A stretch of 64,000 nt of DNA. Source: Micromonospora sp. WMMA1363 (lineage in GTDB: Bacteria; Actinomycetota; Actinomycetes; Mycobacteriales; Micromonosporaceae). Position numbers and translations under genes: made by a program. How positions within the stretch are numbered: the stretch's first letter is position 1; the number at the start of each line of letters is the position of its first letter. The notes beneath the pieces are model-generated. The model was not told the origin of the DNA. It saw nothing but the letters and a program-made list of their open reading frames with translations, and did no database searches. The DNA is taken from NCBI RefSeq assembly GCF_030345795.1, contig NZ_JAUALB010000001.1, positions 1,111,001 through 1,175,000 on the forward strand, given 5' to 3'. Shown here in pieces: positions 49,243-58,706 of the stretch.

Positions 49243-49916
49243 CCGAGGAAGAGTTCCGGGTGGACCCGCGTGCCCCCGTGTTCTTTCTCAGTTACGCCCG
49301 AGCCAAGCAGCGGCCCGCCGAGCCGCCGCGGGACACCAACCGGAAGGTCTTCCAGCTCTATGTCGACCTGTCCGACCACGTGTCGGAGCTGCTGGGGCTG
49401 CCGGCGGGTGGCACCGCCGGCTTCTTCGACCGGGTCCTCGACGGCGGCCAGGTGTGGGCCGACGACCTGGCCTTCGCCGCCGGGCACTGCCAGGTCTTCA
49501 TCCCGCTGATCTCCCCGCAGTACCTGCGCAGCGTGTGGTGCGCCCGGGAGTGGAACGCTTTCGCGCGCCGTCGGCAGGTGCGGCGCCCCGAAGCGCGGGC
49601 CACCGCGGGGGAGCGGCCGATCGTCCCGGTGAACTGGTCGGTGATGGGTCGTCGTCGCCTGCCGGAGGCGATCCGCCGCCGGCAGATGTTCTCGCCGACC
49701 GGGCTGCCACCGGACATCGCACCGCAGTACCAGCAGGAAGGCATCTACGGCCTGCTCAGCTTGGGCAGCAACGGCAAGGACGCGTACGACGCGGTGGTGT
49801 GGCGGCTGGCGCAGCGGGTGGTGCGCGCGGTGGACACGCACTGGGTCGAGCCGTACGTGTCGGACATCGAGGAGCTCGGCGAGAAATTCGAGGAGGCCGG
49901 GGATGAGCTGGATTGA
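49239..49916 (+). CDS. TIR-like protein of the FxSxx locus
   Basis: 225 residues, GTG start in a 4-bp overlap. V-F-F-L-S-Y-A-R-A near residue 12 and G-F-F-D-R-V-L-D-G-G-Q, then C-Q-V-F-I-P-L-I-S-P-Q-Y and S-V-W-C-A-R-E-W-N-A-F: the TIR-like fold used in FxsC proteins. No signal peptide. TIR domains can be NADases or assembly modules; the catalytic Glu is plausible in the R-E-W segment. Overlaps the next TIR gene by 14 bp, so the two are a coupled pair. Confidence 0.8.
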   Translation: MTEEEFRVDPRAPVFFLSYARAKQRPAEPPRDTNRKVFQLYVDLSDHVSELLGLPAGGTAGFFDRVLDGGQVWADDLAFAAGHCQVFIPLISPQYLRSVWCAREWNAFARRRQVRRPEARATAGERPIVPVNWSVMGRRRLPEAIRRRQMFSPTGLPPDIAPQYQQEGIYGLLSLGSNGKDAYDAVVWRLAQRVVRAVDTHWVEPYVSDIEELGEKFEEAGDELD

Positions 49917-51045
49917 CGCCACGCCGTCCCGCACCGGCCGGGAGACGTACTTCTTTCTCAGCTACGCCCACTCGGTGCCGCTGTCGGCGGCGGCCCGGCC
50001 GGACACCGACTACTGGGTCACCCGATTCTTCCAGGACCTGCACGCGGCTGTGCAGCGTGGCGCGCGACGCGGCGACGCTCTCGACATCGGGTTCTTCGAC
50101 GGGCTCGTTGCCCCCGGCGCCGATTTGAAGGAGACGCTGACCGACGCGCTCAGCCGCACCCATGTCTTCGTCCCGCTGTACTCGCCGAACTACTTCAGCA
50201 ACTCCTGGGCGGTCGGCGAGCGAGCCGCCTTCCGGTCCCGCCTGGGCCGGCTGCGGCCGGGCGAGGCCGACCGGCACATCCTGCCGGTGCTGTGGATTCC
50301 CTTCCCGCCGTGGGACGACCGCCGCGAGATGGCCGAGGCGCTGGGACCGGTCGGTGGGCCCGCCGAGTACGCGGAGAACGGGCTGCGGGCGCTGTGCAAG
50401 CTCAGCGCCTACCGACGGCAGTACGACCTGGTGCTCAGCGCGATCGCCGAGCGGATCATCGCGGTCACCGAGACCGCACCGCTGCACCGCTCCCGCGCCG
50501 CCCCGGTGGGCGCCGTCCCGGTCGAGGACCGGGGGGACCCGGCGCTGGTCGTGACCACGCTCGCCACCGCCGACGGGCGGCGGTGGCGGCCCTTCGCCGG
50601 CCGGCACGTGCTGACCATCGCCGACTACGTGGCCGCCACCGCCCAACGGCTGGGACTGCCGACCCGGGTCGTCGAGTTCGCCGGTGCCCGGGATCGCGCC
50701 CCGGACAGCCCCACCATTCTGCTGATCGACGCCGGTCTGGGCGTGGCGGCCGTCCGGGACGCGGTGGTCGGACTGCCGCGCTGGGTGGTGCCGCTGGTCG
50801 TCGCCGGCCCCGGAACGACCGCCGACGAGATCGGCGCCGTGCTCCGCGACGCACCTTTTCCGGAGGTACGGCCGGTGCGCGGTGTCGACGAGTTCGAACG
50901 CGGCGCGCCGTTGCTGGTGATCGAGGCGCGTAAGCAGTTCCTCCGGCACGGCCCGATCTACCCGCAGGACGGCCCGGGCGCCCCCCGGCCGAGTCTGCGC
51001 CCGACCCATCTATCCGACCAGTGGCGGCGAGGGGAAGACCGATGA
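49903..51045 (+). CDS. fxsC: FxsC-like TIR protein with C-terminal extension
   Basis: 380 residues. TIR-like domain ~15-200: Y-F-F-L-S-Y-A-H-S, D-I-G-F-F-D-G-L-V, T-H-V-F-V-P-L-Y-S-P-N-Y-F and W-A-V-G-E-R-A-A-F. The C-terminal ~150 residues contain a second alpha/beta domain (V-V-E-F-A-G-A, I-L-L-I-D-A-G-L). Named FxsC by position and domain content; whether it or the preceding smaller TIR protein is the true FxsC orthologue cannot be settled by eye. ATGA overlap with the FxsT gene. Confidence 0.78.
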   Translation: MSWIDATPSRTGRETYFFLSYAHSVPLSAAARPDTDYWVTRFFQDLHAAVQRGARRGDALDIGFFDGLVAPGADLKETLTDALSRTHVFVPLYSPNYFSNSWAVGERAAFRSRLGRLRPGEADRHILPVLWIPFPPWDDRREMAEALGPVGGPAEYAENGLRALCKLSAYRRQYDLVLSAIAERIIAVTETAPLHRSRAAPVGAVPVEDRGDPALVVTTLATADGRRWRPFAGRHVLTIADYVAATAQRLGLPTRVVEFAGARDRAPDSPTILLIDAGLGVAAVRDAVVGLPRWVVPLVVAGPGTTADEIGAVLRDAPFPEVRPVRGVDEFERGAPLLVIEARKQFLRHGPIYPQDGPGAPRPSLRPTHLSDQWRRGEDR

Positions 51046-54000
51046 CATCTCAGCGCGACGGTCAGGTCGTCACCTTCTACTCGTACAAGGGTGGCACCGG
51101 ACGCACGATGGCCCTGGCGAACACCGCCTGGATCCTCGCCGCGAACGGCCAGCGGGTCCTTGTCGCCGACTGGGACCTCGAGTCTCCCGGGCTGCACCGG
51201 TTCTTCGCGCCGTTCCTCGACCCCGAGCAGGTCGCTTCCACCGGTGGCGTGATGGACCTGATCGTCGAGTACGAGTGGGCGAACCTGGAGCGCCGCCGGA
51301 AGGCGAGGGAGGCTGACCAGCCCGAGACGGTGGAGTCCCGACCCAGCGATTGGCACCGCCATCTGGCCAAGGTGCAGAAGTACGCCTTCTCCATCGCCTG
51401 GGAGTTTCCCGGCGGGGGTGGCCTCGACCTGTTGCTCGCTGGCCGGCACAACCCCGACTACGCCAGCGCCGTCACCGGCCTGAACTGGGACAACTTCTAC
51501 AACCGGCTGGGCGGGGCGCTCTTCTTCGACGCGCTGCGTGAGGACATGAAACGCCACTACGACTGGACGTTGGTCGACAGTCGCACCGGTATCAGCGACG
51601 TCGCCGAGATCTGCACCATCCACCTGCCGGACGTGCTGGTCGACTGCTTCACCCTGAGCGACCAGGGCATCGACGGGGCCGCCACGGTCGCCGACCGGGT
51701 CCGCGGCTACGAGGGGCGCCGGGCGCGGCGGGTGCTGCCGGTGCCGATGCGGGTGGACGAGGGGGAGAAGGGCAAGGCGGACGCCGGCCGGGCGATGGCG
51801 ATGCAGCGTTTCGCCGGCCTGCCGGGCGGCATGACCGACGCCGAGCGGCGGGAGTACTGGCTCACCGTCGAGGTGCCCTACCGGGCCTACTACGCGTACG
51901 AGGAGACCCTCGCCACCTTCGGCGACATTCCGGGCAGCCGCACCACCCTGCTGTCCGCGTACGAGACGCTGACCAGCCATGTCACCGGCCGGCGGATCAC
52001 TACGTTGCCCCGGATGGACGAGACGCTACGCCGCGGCACGGTCGCTCGCTTCGAACGCAAGCCCGCTGTCGCCGACGAGCTGATCGTGCTTCGGCACGTC
52101 CCCGCGGACACCGCGTGGGCGGAGTGGGTGCAGGCTGTCCTCACCGCCGTCGACCTGCGGGTGGTCACGGCGGCGGTGGGAGACCCGCCGCCGCGGCGGC
52201 CGGGCACCGTAACCCGCGAGGTCACCCTGGTCTCCCGGGCCGAGCGGGCGGCGCACGGTGAGCAGGCGGACCGGCGCCGGGCCGGCGCGGCGCTGACCGT
52301 GTACGTGGACAGCAGCACGCCCTCGCCGGACACGCCGATCGGCAGTTGGGTGTCGCTGCACGAACTGTCCGCCGACGAGGCCGTCGACCGGCTGGTGCAG
52401 CTGCTCGGGGCGGCCCCACCGCCCGGCCACGGGCGGCCCTTGGTGCGCACCGCCCGCTACCCGGGTACCCGGGCGGCGGTGTTCAACCCGCCCAGCCGCA
52501 ACCTTCGCTTCACCGGCCGGGAGGAGCTGCTGGGCCGGCTCCGTGAGGAGCTGAGGGCCGCCGGGAGTACGGGCATCCCGGTGGCGCTGTGCGGTGGGCC
52601 GGGCATCGGCAAGACCCAGCTCGCCGTCGAGTACGCGCACCGTTTCCGCGGCGCGTACGACATCGTCTGGTGGATCCACGCCGACCCGCCGCAGTTCGTC
52701 GACGAGCGGATCGCCGATCTCGGCGCCGAGCTCGGCCTGCCCCGTCAGCCCACCGTCCCGGAGATGACCCGGGCCGTGCGGCAGCGGCTCGGCCGCCCCG
52801 AGCGCCGCCCCGACGGGGGTCCGTCGGAGCAGTGGCTGCTGGTCTTCGACAACGTCGACCAGTACGAGCACGTCCGTGACTATCTTCCGCAGGGCGTCGG
52901 GCACGTACTCGTCACCACCCGCAACCCGGACTGGGGTGACCTGGCCCGGGCACTGGACGTGGAGGCGTTCCAACGGGCGGAGAGCGTCGCGCACCTGAGG
53001 GCCCGCGTCGGCGAGCGGTCGATTACCGTCGCCGAGGCCGAGCAGGTCGCCGACGCGGTGGAAAACGTGCCGATCTTCGTCGCGATGGCCGGTGCGTGGC
53101 TGGCGGACACCGGCACCCCGGTCCCCGACTACCTGGCCGGTCTGGAGCGCACCGGCCCCGCCGAGGACATCTGGGACTTCTCCCTGCAGCGGCTGCGGGA
53201 GGGCTCGGCGGGCGCGTACCGCCTGTTGCAACTCGCGTCCGTGCTCGCCCCGGAGATCTCCCTCGAGCTGCTGTACAGCGACCAGGTCGCCAAGGTTGTC
53301 GCCGCCCACGACCCGGTGGTCGCCGCCCGGGTCGCCGACCGGGTCTCGGAGCGGGACATCGCCGCCGCGCTGGTGCAGCGCGTCAACCGGCTCGCCCTGG
53401 TCAAGGTCGACCTGCACGCGCAGCAGGTGCAGGTGCACCGGCTGCTCCAGGTGGCGCTGCGGGCTCGGATGACCCCCGAGGAACTGGCCGGCGTGAAGCA
53501 CGACGTGCACCGCATTCTCGCCGGCTCCCGTCCCTCTGGCGAGGTGGAGGATCCGGCCGCCCAGGCGCGCCTCCGCCTGCTCTGGCCGCACCTCGACGGC
53601 GCGGACGCGCTCTCCTCGCCCGACGACGAGGTGCGCCAGCTCGTCATCGACCGGATCCGCTACATTTACTTCAACGGTGGTTACGCGCAGGGCTGCCGGT
53701 ATGCCGAGCAGGTCGACGCCGCCTGGATGCGGCTGCTCGACCAGCTTGCCCCGGACACGGCCGAGCGCCGGGCACTGCAGGTACAGCTGCTGTATCTCCG
53801 GTTCAACCGGGCCAATCTGCTGCGCGGCCTCGGTCGGTTCGACGACGCCCGCCGCCTCGACGAGGAGACCCTCAGCGCCCAGGAGAAGCTGATCGGATCC
53901 AGCCATCCGTACACGCTGATGACCGCCGGCGGCTACAGCGGCGACCTGCGGGCCATCGGCCGTTACTCCGAGGCGCTGGAACGGGACCTGCGTACGTACG

Positions 54001-54977
54001 CCGCCTCGGTCGACGTGTTCGGCGAGGATCACCGCCGCACGCTTACCGCCGCGAACAACCTGGCCGCCTCGTACCGGCTGATGGGGGACTTCAAACGGGC
54101 GCTCGACAGCGACGAGGCCACCTACCGTCGGCTGCGGGTGGTGCTCGGCCCGGGGCATCCGCGTACCCTGCTCACCGCCAACAACCTGGCCCGCGACCTG
54201 CGGGAGGCCGGTGACTACGAGGGGTCGGTGGCGCTGGTGCAGACCGTGGTCGCCGGGTACCGCGACCTCTTCGGCGACCAGTCCCGCGACGTGCTCACCG
54301 CCCAGATGAACCTCGCCGCATCGCTGCGCAGCACCGGTGGGACGGCCGAGGCGGCACGGCTGCTCGACGACGTGTACGAGCAACTGCTGGCCGGGTTCGG
54401 CCCGTCGAACCCGGACACCGTGTTCAGTCGGTTGTCCCGGGCGGCGAACCTGATGCTGGCGGGGGAGGGGGAGCGGGCCCGGCTCGAACTGACCGAGACC
54501 GAGGAGCAGTTGGTGCGGGTCTTCGGGGAGGGCCACCCGTACGTGCTGGCGTGCCGCAACAATCTCACCGTGGCGTTGTGGGACGCCGGGGAGGTGGCAA
54601 CGGCCCGGGAGATCGCGGCGGCGACGGCGACGGCGGTGACCGCCGCGCTGGGCGAGACCCATCCGTTGACCATGGCGGTCGCCGGTAACCTCGCTGTCTT
54701 CACGATCCTGCACGGTGAGCTGGAGGCCGGGCGGGAGCAGCTACGCGTCGTCGTCCGCCGGCTGCGCGAGGCCCTCGGCGAGGATCACCCGGACACCCTG
54801 CGCGGCCGCGGTAACCTGGCGCTCGCCGAGCAGACCGGCACCGGTGGCGCCGGCAGCATCGAGCGGATGCGGTTGGCCGACCGGCTGGCCAACCGGATCG
54901 GCCAGCATCACCGGAGCGTGGTGAACCTGCGGGAGGGGCGGTACGTGCGCCGGGTGGTCGACCCGCATCCTTACTGA
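51042..54977 (+). CDS. fxsT: FxsT: ParA-like ATPase, NB-ARC and TPR protein
   Basis: 1311 residues from ATG 51042 (the open frame to 51021 adds nothing). Domain order: N-terminal ParA/MinD-like P-loop F-Y-S-Y-K-G-G-T-G-R-T at 11-21; a charged linker; NB-ARC with Walker A G-G-P-G-I-G-K524-T and Walker B W-L-L-V-F-D-N-V-D near 605; then from ~870 a long TPR array (A-N-N-L-A, L-R-D-L-R-E-A-G-D-Y-E repeated, ~44-residue period typical of the TPR_12 type). Annotated elsewhere as FxSxx-COOH system TPR protein. STAND-type architecture suggests signal-triggered oligomerisation. Convergent with the alpha/beta hydrolase, 7-bp overlap. Confidence 0.88.
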   Translation: MTSQRDGQVVTFYSYKGGTGRTMALANTAWILAANGQRVLVADWDLESPGLHRFFAPFLDPEQVASTGGVMDLIVEYEWANLERRRKAREADQPETVESRPSDWHRHLAKVQKYAFSIAWEFPGGGGLDLLLAGRHNPDYASAVTGLNWDNFYNRLGGALFFDALREDMKRHYDWTLVDSRTGISDVAEICTIHLPDVLVDCFTLSDQGIDGAATVADRVRGYEGRRARRVLPVPMRVDEGEKGKADAGRAMAMQRFAGLPGGMTDAERREYWLTVEVPYRAYYAYEETLATFGDIPGSRTTLLSAYETLTSHVTGRRITTLPRMDETLRRGTVARFERKPAVADELIVLRHVPADTAWAEWVQAVLTAVDLRVVTAAVGDPPPRRPGTVTREVTLVSRAERAAHGEQADRRRAGAALTVYVDSSTPSPDTPIGSWVSLHELSADEAVDRLVQLLGAAPPPGHGRPLVRTARYPGTRAAVFNPPSRNLRFTGREELLGRLREELRAAGSTGIPVALCGGPGIGKTQLAVEYAHRFRGAYDIVWWIHADPPQFVDERIADLGAELGLPRQPTVPEMTRAVRQRLGRPERRPDGGPSEQWLLVFDNVDQYEHVRDYLPQGVGHVLVTTRNPDWGDLARALDVEAFQRAESVAHLRARVGERSITVAEAEQVADAVENVPIFVAMAGAWLADTGTPVPDYLAGLERTGPAEDIWDFSLQRLREGSAGAYRLLQLASVLAPEISLELLYSDQVAKVVAAHDPVVAARVADRVSERDIAAALVQRVNRLALVKVDLHAQQVQVHRLLQVALRARMTPEELAGVKHDVHRILAGSRPSGEVEDPAAQARLRLLWPHLDGADALSSPDDEVRQLVIDRIRYIYFNGGYAQGCRYAEQVDAAWMRLLDQLAPDTAERRALQVQLLYLRFNRANLLRGLGRFDDARRLDEETLSAQEKLIGSSHPYTLMTAGGYSGDLRAIGRYSEALERDLRTYAASVDVFGEDHRRTLTAANNLAASYRLMGDFKRALDSDEATYRRLRVVLGPGHPRTLLTANNLARDLREAGDYEGSVALVQTVVAGYRDLFGDQSRDVLTAQMNLAASLRSTGGTAEAARLLDDVYEQLLAGFGPSNPDTVFSRLSRAANLMLAGEGERARLELTETEEQLVRVFGEGHPYVLACRNNLTVALWDAGEVATAREIAAATATAVTAALGETHPLTMAVAGNLAVFTILHGELEAGREQLRVVVRRLREALGEDHPDTLRGRGNLALAEQTGTGGAGSIERMRLADRLANRIGQHHRSVVNLREGRYVRRVVDPHPY

Positions 54978-55923
54978 CCAGTGCGCGCCCCGATCAGGAC
55001 ATCCTGGCTCGCCGCCGCCGCGTCGTCGACGGTGAGCCAGCGCAGGATGCGCGGCAGCGCCTCCATCGCGTCGAAGTGCGCCGCACCGGCCTGCACCTCC
55101 AGCTCCGCCCCGGGATGCGGGAGGCCATCCACCGCGTGTGGCTGACCGGGGCGAAGGTGTCCTCGGCGCCGTGCCAGAGCGTCACCTTTGTCACCGAGGT
55201 GTCGATCAGCCCGAGGTCGAATTTCCAGTCCCGGCGCAGCGCGAGCACGTCGTCGATCCACCCGTACGGGCCGGCGCGGAGTGCGTTCTCGAAGGTGTCG
55301 GCGAGCATCCGGCGTAGCGCCGGATCACGAATCACCCGTCGGTCGGCCGTGGTCATCTGCGCCGTGATGTCCTCGAGCAGCCGCCGTGGGTCCTCGCTGG
55401 CCCGCTGTGCCCGGCGGCGGATCTCCTCCACCAGGGCGGCGGTGTCGGAGCGGCCGGCGCCGAAGCCGTTGACGTTGTCGTCGTTCATCCCACCGAACCA
55501 GTCCAGCTCCGGTGCGTCGGAGGGAGCGAACCCGACCAGCGCCGCCACCCGGGTGATCCGGTGCCGCAGCGCGGGGTCCGCGGCGCAGGCCAGGGCGTGC
55601 GGCCCACCACCGGAGCGGCCGGCGACCGCGAACCGGGGCAGGTCCAGGGTGTCGGCGATGACCTCGACGTCGCGGGCCGCGTCGGCCACGTCGCGGCCCT
55701 CGAACCGGTCCGAGTCGCCGTAGCCGGGGCGGTCGTAGGTGATCAGTTTCACCCCGAGTCGGTACAGGACGATGCCCCGCGGTCTCGGCCCCTTGCGGCT
55801 GCCCGGTGTGCCGTGCATGAGGAAGACGGGGTGCCCGTCGGGTGCCCCCGAGACCTCGAACGCGAGTCGCTTGTTGTCCGCGCGATAGGCGATTTCGGTC
55901 GCCGGCTCCCCTTCTCGGACCAC
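54971..55923 (-). CDS. Alpha/beta hydrolase, one-base frameshift near the 3' end
   Basis: Corrected length 317 residues. Oxyanion H-G-T-P-G near 38, nucleophile G-R-S-G-G near 101, acid in H-G-A-E-D near 244. In the uncorrected frame the C-terminus becomes Arg-rich nonsense; adding one G at the C4 run 55108-55111 (plus strand) restores I-P-G-A-E-L-E-V-Q-A-G-A-A-H-F with the catalytic His, and a TAA stop at 54971. Probably a sequence error. Resembles proline-iminopeptidase-like hydrolases; substrate unknown. Confidence 0.82.
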
Positions 55924-56489
55924 TCCAGCCTGCCTTCCGGTGCTGCTGACCAGCGAATATCCGTCATGTCGGCCCAGAGCGAAGATGATTGATCGGCGGT
56001 GAACGACTCCACTCGGCAGTTGAGCGTATCGGTCGGCCCGGCCACGCCGCTATCCACTGGTTCGACAACCCGCCGGATCTGTCGGAAAGGACACCGCCGG
56101 GCCGGTCCGTGGTGGAACTTCCACCGACCCGTTTCCGATCGAATCCGGTCGACGTCGTGCTGCGCATCGTCGCTGTTCGACGCGGGTTTCGGTCAGTCGA
56201 CGAACGGGCCGGCCGCTGACCGCGGTCGTGGGCCGTCTTTTCGACCACGCCCACACGGGGCGCTGTCACGTCGGTGAGCTGCGCGGCCCGGCCGGTTCGT
56301 GGTCGTCGGCGCCGGTCCACGTCCGGCGCACCGCCCTGCGGTCCGTCGACGTGCCGACGCGGCGTGCGGGGACGGAGGTGGCGGTGGGTGATGTCCGCGT
56401 TTGTCGGACACACACCGTCGGGTCGAACACAGTGAAAACCTGGGGGTGGCCGGTCCGGGGCCGGACCAGCGAGCACCATGGGAGGTGAC
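55924..56489. other. 566-bp divergent intergenic region with palindromes before pncB
   Basis: No gene supported; open frames here have weak composition and no start signals. Inverted repeats: TGTCCG..CGGACA at 56392-56411 and GGTCCGGGGCCGGACC at 56453-56468, the latter 9 bp upstream of the first possible start of the phosphoribosyltransferase. They could be operators for an NAD-homeostasis repressor, but I recognise no specific site. Confidence 0.45.
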
Positions 56490-57827
56490 ATGACCGGGTT
56501 GCGTACCGACCTCTACGAGCTGCGGATGGCGGCCAGCTACCTGTGCCGGGGGATGACCGACCGCGCCACCTTCAGCCTCTTCGCCCGTCGGCTGCCGCAC
56601 CGGCGCGGCTTCCTGGTCGCCGCCGGGCTCGACGAGGCCCTGACGTTCTTGGAGACGTTCTCCTTCGACGACGACGAGCTGGTGTACCTGCGCGACGTCG
56701 GCGGTTTCGACCCCCCGACCCTGGCGGCGCTCGCCGTGCTGCGGTTCACCGGCGAGGTCTGGGCCGTGCCGGAGGGCCGGGTGGTGTTCGCCGACGAGCC
56801 GCTGCTCGAGGTGACGGCGCCGATCGCCGAGGCGCAGCTGGTCGAGACCGGCCTGCTGAACCTGATCACCTTTCACACCACGGTGGCCAGCAAGGCGGCC
56901 CGCTGTCGTATCGCCGCCGGCGGCGCGCAGCTGATCGACTTCGCGTTCCGGCGCACCCACGGGGTGGCGGCCGGCGCCGGCGTGGCGCGGGCGTCCGCGA
57001 TCGCCGGCTTCGCCGCGACCAGCCACGTGGAGGCCGCCCGCCGGTACGGGCTGCGGCCCTCCGGCACGATGGCCCACTCCTACGTCGAGGCGTTCCCCGA
57101 CGAGCGGGCGGCGTTCCGCGCGTTCGCCGTCGACTTCCCCAACAATCCGATCTTCCTGGTCGACACCTACGACACGCCTGCCGGGGTGCGCGCCGCCGTC
57201 GACGTCATCACTGAGCTGGGCCTGACCGGGCCGCTCGGCGTCCGGCTGGACTCGGGGGATCTTGCCGTCCTGGCCCGACAGACCCGTGCGATCCTCGACG
57301 AGGCGGGGCTGACCCAGGTCCAGATCGTGGCCAGCGGCAGCCTCGACGAGGACGTCATCGGGGGACTGGTCGCCGAGGGCGCGCCGATCGACGGGTACGG
57401 CGTCGGCACGAAAATGGGGGTCTCCTACGACGCGCCGTCCCTGGACAGTGCCTACAAGCTGGTCGCCTACGGCGACCGGCCGGTGCTGAAACTGTCGCCG
57501 GGCAAGGCCACGCTGCCGGGGGCCAAGCAGGTCTTCCGGGATCGCACCCGCACCGCCACGGACATCGTCGGGCTGCGCGACGAACCATCACCCCCGGGCC
57601 ACGAGGCCCTGCTCGTGCCGGTCATGCGCGGCGGACGCCGGCTCGACGCCGCCGATCCGGGCGGCGCGGTCCGTGCCGCCCGGGAGCGTTTCGACGCCGA
57701 CCTGGCCTGGCTGCCCGAGGCGGCGCGCCGGTTGGCGGACCCGCTGCCGCCCACGGCCACGGTCAGCCCGGGGCTGGCGGCGCTGCACGAGCGGGTCGCC
57801 GGGCAGGTCGGCGTCGGCGGACACTGA
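56490..57827 (+). CDS. pncB: Nicotinate phosphoribosyltransferase
   Basis: About 445 residues from ATG 56490; the ribosome binding site GGAGGT at 56481 is close, so ATG 56478 is an alternative. Family signature L-R-T-D-L-Y-E-L near the start, F-A-A-T-S-H-V-E and G-T-M-A-H-S-Y near 190, V-R-L-D-S-G-D-L near 250 and V-G-T-K-M near 305. Converts nicotinate and PRPP to nicotinate mononucleotide in the NAD salvage pathway. Palindromes upstream suggest regulation. Gene follows a long non-coding region and stands alone. Confidence 0.92.
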   Translation: MTGLRTDLYELRMAASYLCRGMTDRATFSLFARRLPHRRGFLVAAGLDEALTFLETFSFDDDELVYLRDVGGFDPPTLAALAVLRFTGEVWAVPEGRVVFADEPLLEVTAPIAEAQLVETGLLNLITFHTTVASKAARCRIAAGGAQLIDFAFRRTHGVAAGAGVARASAIAGFAATSHVEAARRYGLRPSGTMAHSYVEAFPDERAAFRAFAVDFPNNPIFLVDTYDTPAGVRAAVDVITELGLTGPLGVRLDSGDLAVLARQTRAILDEAGLTQVQIVASGSLDEDVIGGLVAEGAPIDGYGVGTKMGVSYDAPSLDSAYKLVAYGDRPVLKLSPGKATLPGAKQVFRDRTRTATDIVGLRDEPSPPGHEALLVPVMRGGRRLDAADPGGAVRAARERFDADLAWLPEAARRLADPLPPTATVSPGLAALHERVAGQVGVGGH

Positions 57828-57869
57828 CCGCCGTGCCGCCCGCGCCGGCCCCGCGACCCACCGTGACGG

Positions 57870-58586
57870 TCACGGCGCCGCTGGCGTAGCACTCGTCCCG
57901 CCCGGCGTGGGCACCGGGTCGGGCGCCGGAACACCGGTCGCCGGTGGCTGCCCGAACATCGCCTCGCCCTTGGCGAACCAGGCGACACCGAAGGCGAGCA
58001 CCGCGACCGCCTCGCACCAGAACAGCGGCCTGAGTAGCTCGCGGGTGGATTCCGCAAGCGCGTTGCTGGCCACGGCGGCCACGATCGCGGTGAGGATAAG
58101 GCCGCCGCAGGCGTAGTACAGGACGTTGCGAACCGGTTCGTGCGTCTCGTGGGGATGCCGCCGGGGGAACAGGACGATGCAGAAGATCGCCAGGATGGCG
58201 AACAGCGCCGCGGCCGCGACCTGGTGCACGCGCCCGACGAGGACGTCGTTCGAGGAGATCGTCGCGTCGGGCTGCTGGGTCGCGGCGGGGAAGAGGGCGA
58301 CCACGATCGCCAGCCCACCGGCGACGGTGCTGAGCAGGTCGTCGAATTTCCGGCGCCGGTAGGAGATCAGGAAGACGCCGATCGCGCACAAACTACCGAC
58401 GAGGACGTCCCGCAGCGGCGTGTAGTAGTACGCGCTGATGGAATCGAGCAGCGTCAGCCGGCCGGTGACCAGCGCGTGGCCGACGATCAGCACAGCCGGC
58501 AGCGCGACGCCGACAATGCCGATGCCGAGGCGCAGGCGGCGTACCGTCTGGGTGTCCTGCGGTCGTCTGGTGGGCGAGGAGTCCAC
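57870..58586 (-). CDS. Integral membrane protein, DUF998-like
   Basis: 238 residues with about six hydrophobic segments (first at ~22-45). Contains S-I-S-A-Y-Y-Y-T-P-L-R-D-V-L-V-G, a block seen in actinobacterial DUF998-like proteins, and F-C-I-V-L-F-P. Polar N- and C-terminal tails; the C-terminus is Pro-rich. Function unknown. Convergent with pncB; CCGTGACGGTCACGG palindrome at 57861-57875 spans its stop codon end. Confidence 0.7.
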   Translation of the reverse strand: MDSSPTRRPQDTQTVRRLRLGIGIVGVALPAVLIVGHALVTGRLTLLDSISAYYYTPLRDVLVGSLCAIGVFLISYRRRKFDDLLSTVAGGLAIVVALFPAATQQPDATISSNDVLVGRVHQVAAAALFAILAIFCIVLFPRRHPHETHEPVRNVLYYACGGLILTAIVAAVASNALAESTRELLRPLFWCEAVAVLAFGVAWFAKGEAMFGQPPATGVPAPDPVPTPGGTSATPAAP

Positions 58587-58706
58587 GGTCGCCTCCCGAT
58601 GTTCGCAGCATCACGGGCGGTACCTGCTCGGCATGCGCCGCTGACACCAGTGCATGTCAATCCGCGGCGCGTGTCAACCGCCGGCGCGTGGTGTTCCACG
58701 GTGGTT

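Noticed and set aside
52026..54713. An 895-residue open frame on the minus strand opposite fxsT
   Set aside because: Shadow of the TPR region; no motif, no start signal, and the plus-strand domains are unmistakable.
56228..56488. Small protein gene upstream of pncB
   Set aside because: The 86-codon frame has weak codon bias, no ribosome binding site and overlaps palindromes; treated as non-coding.
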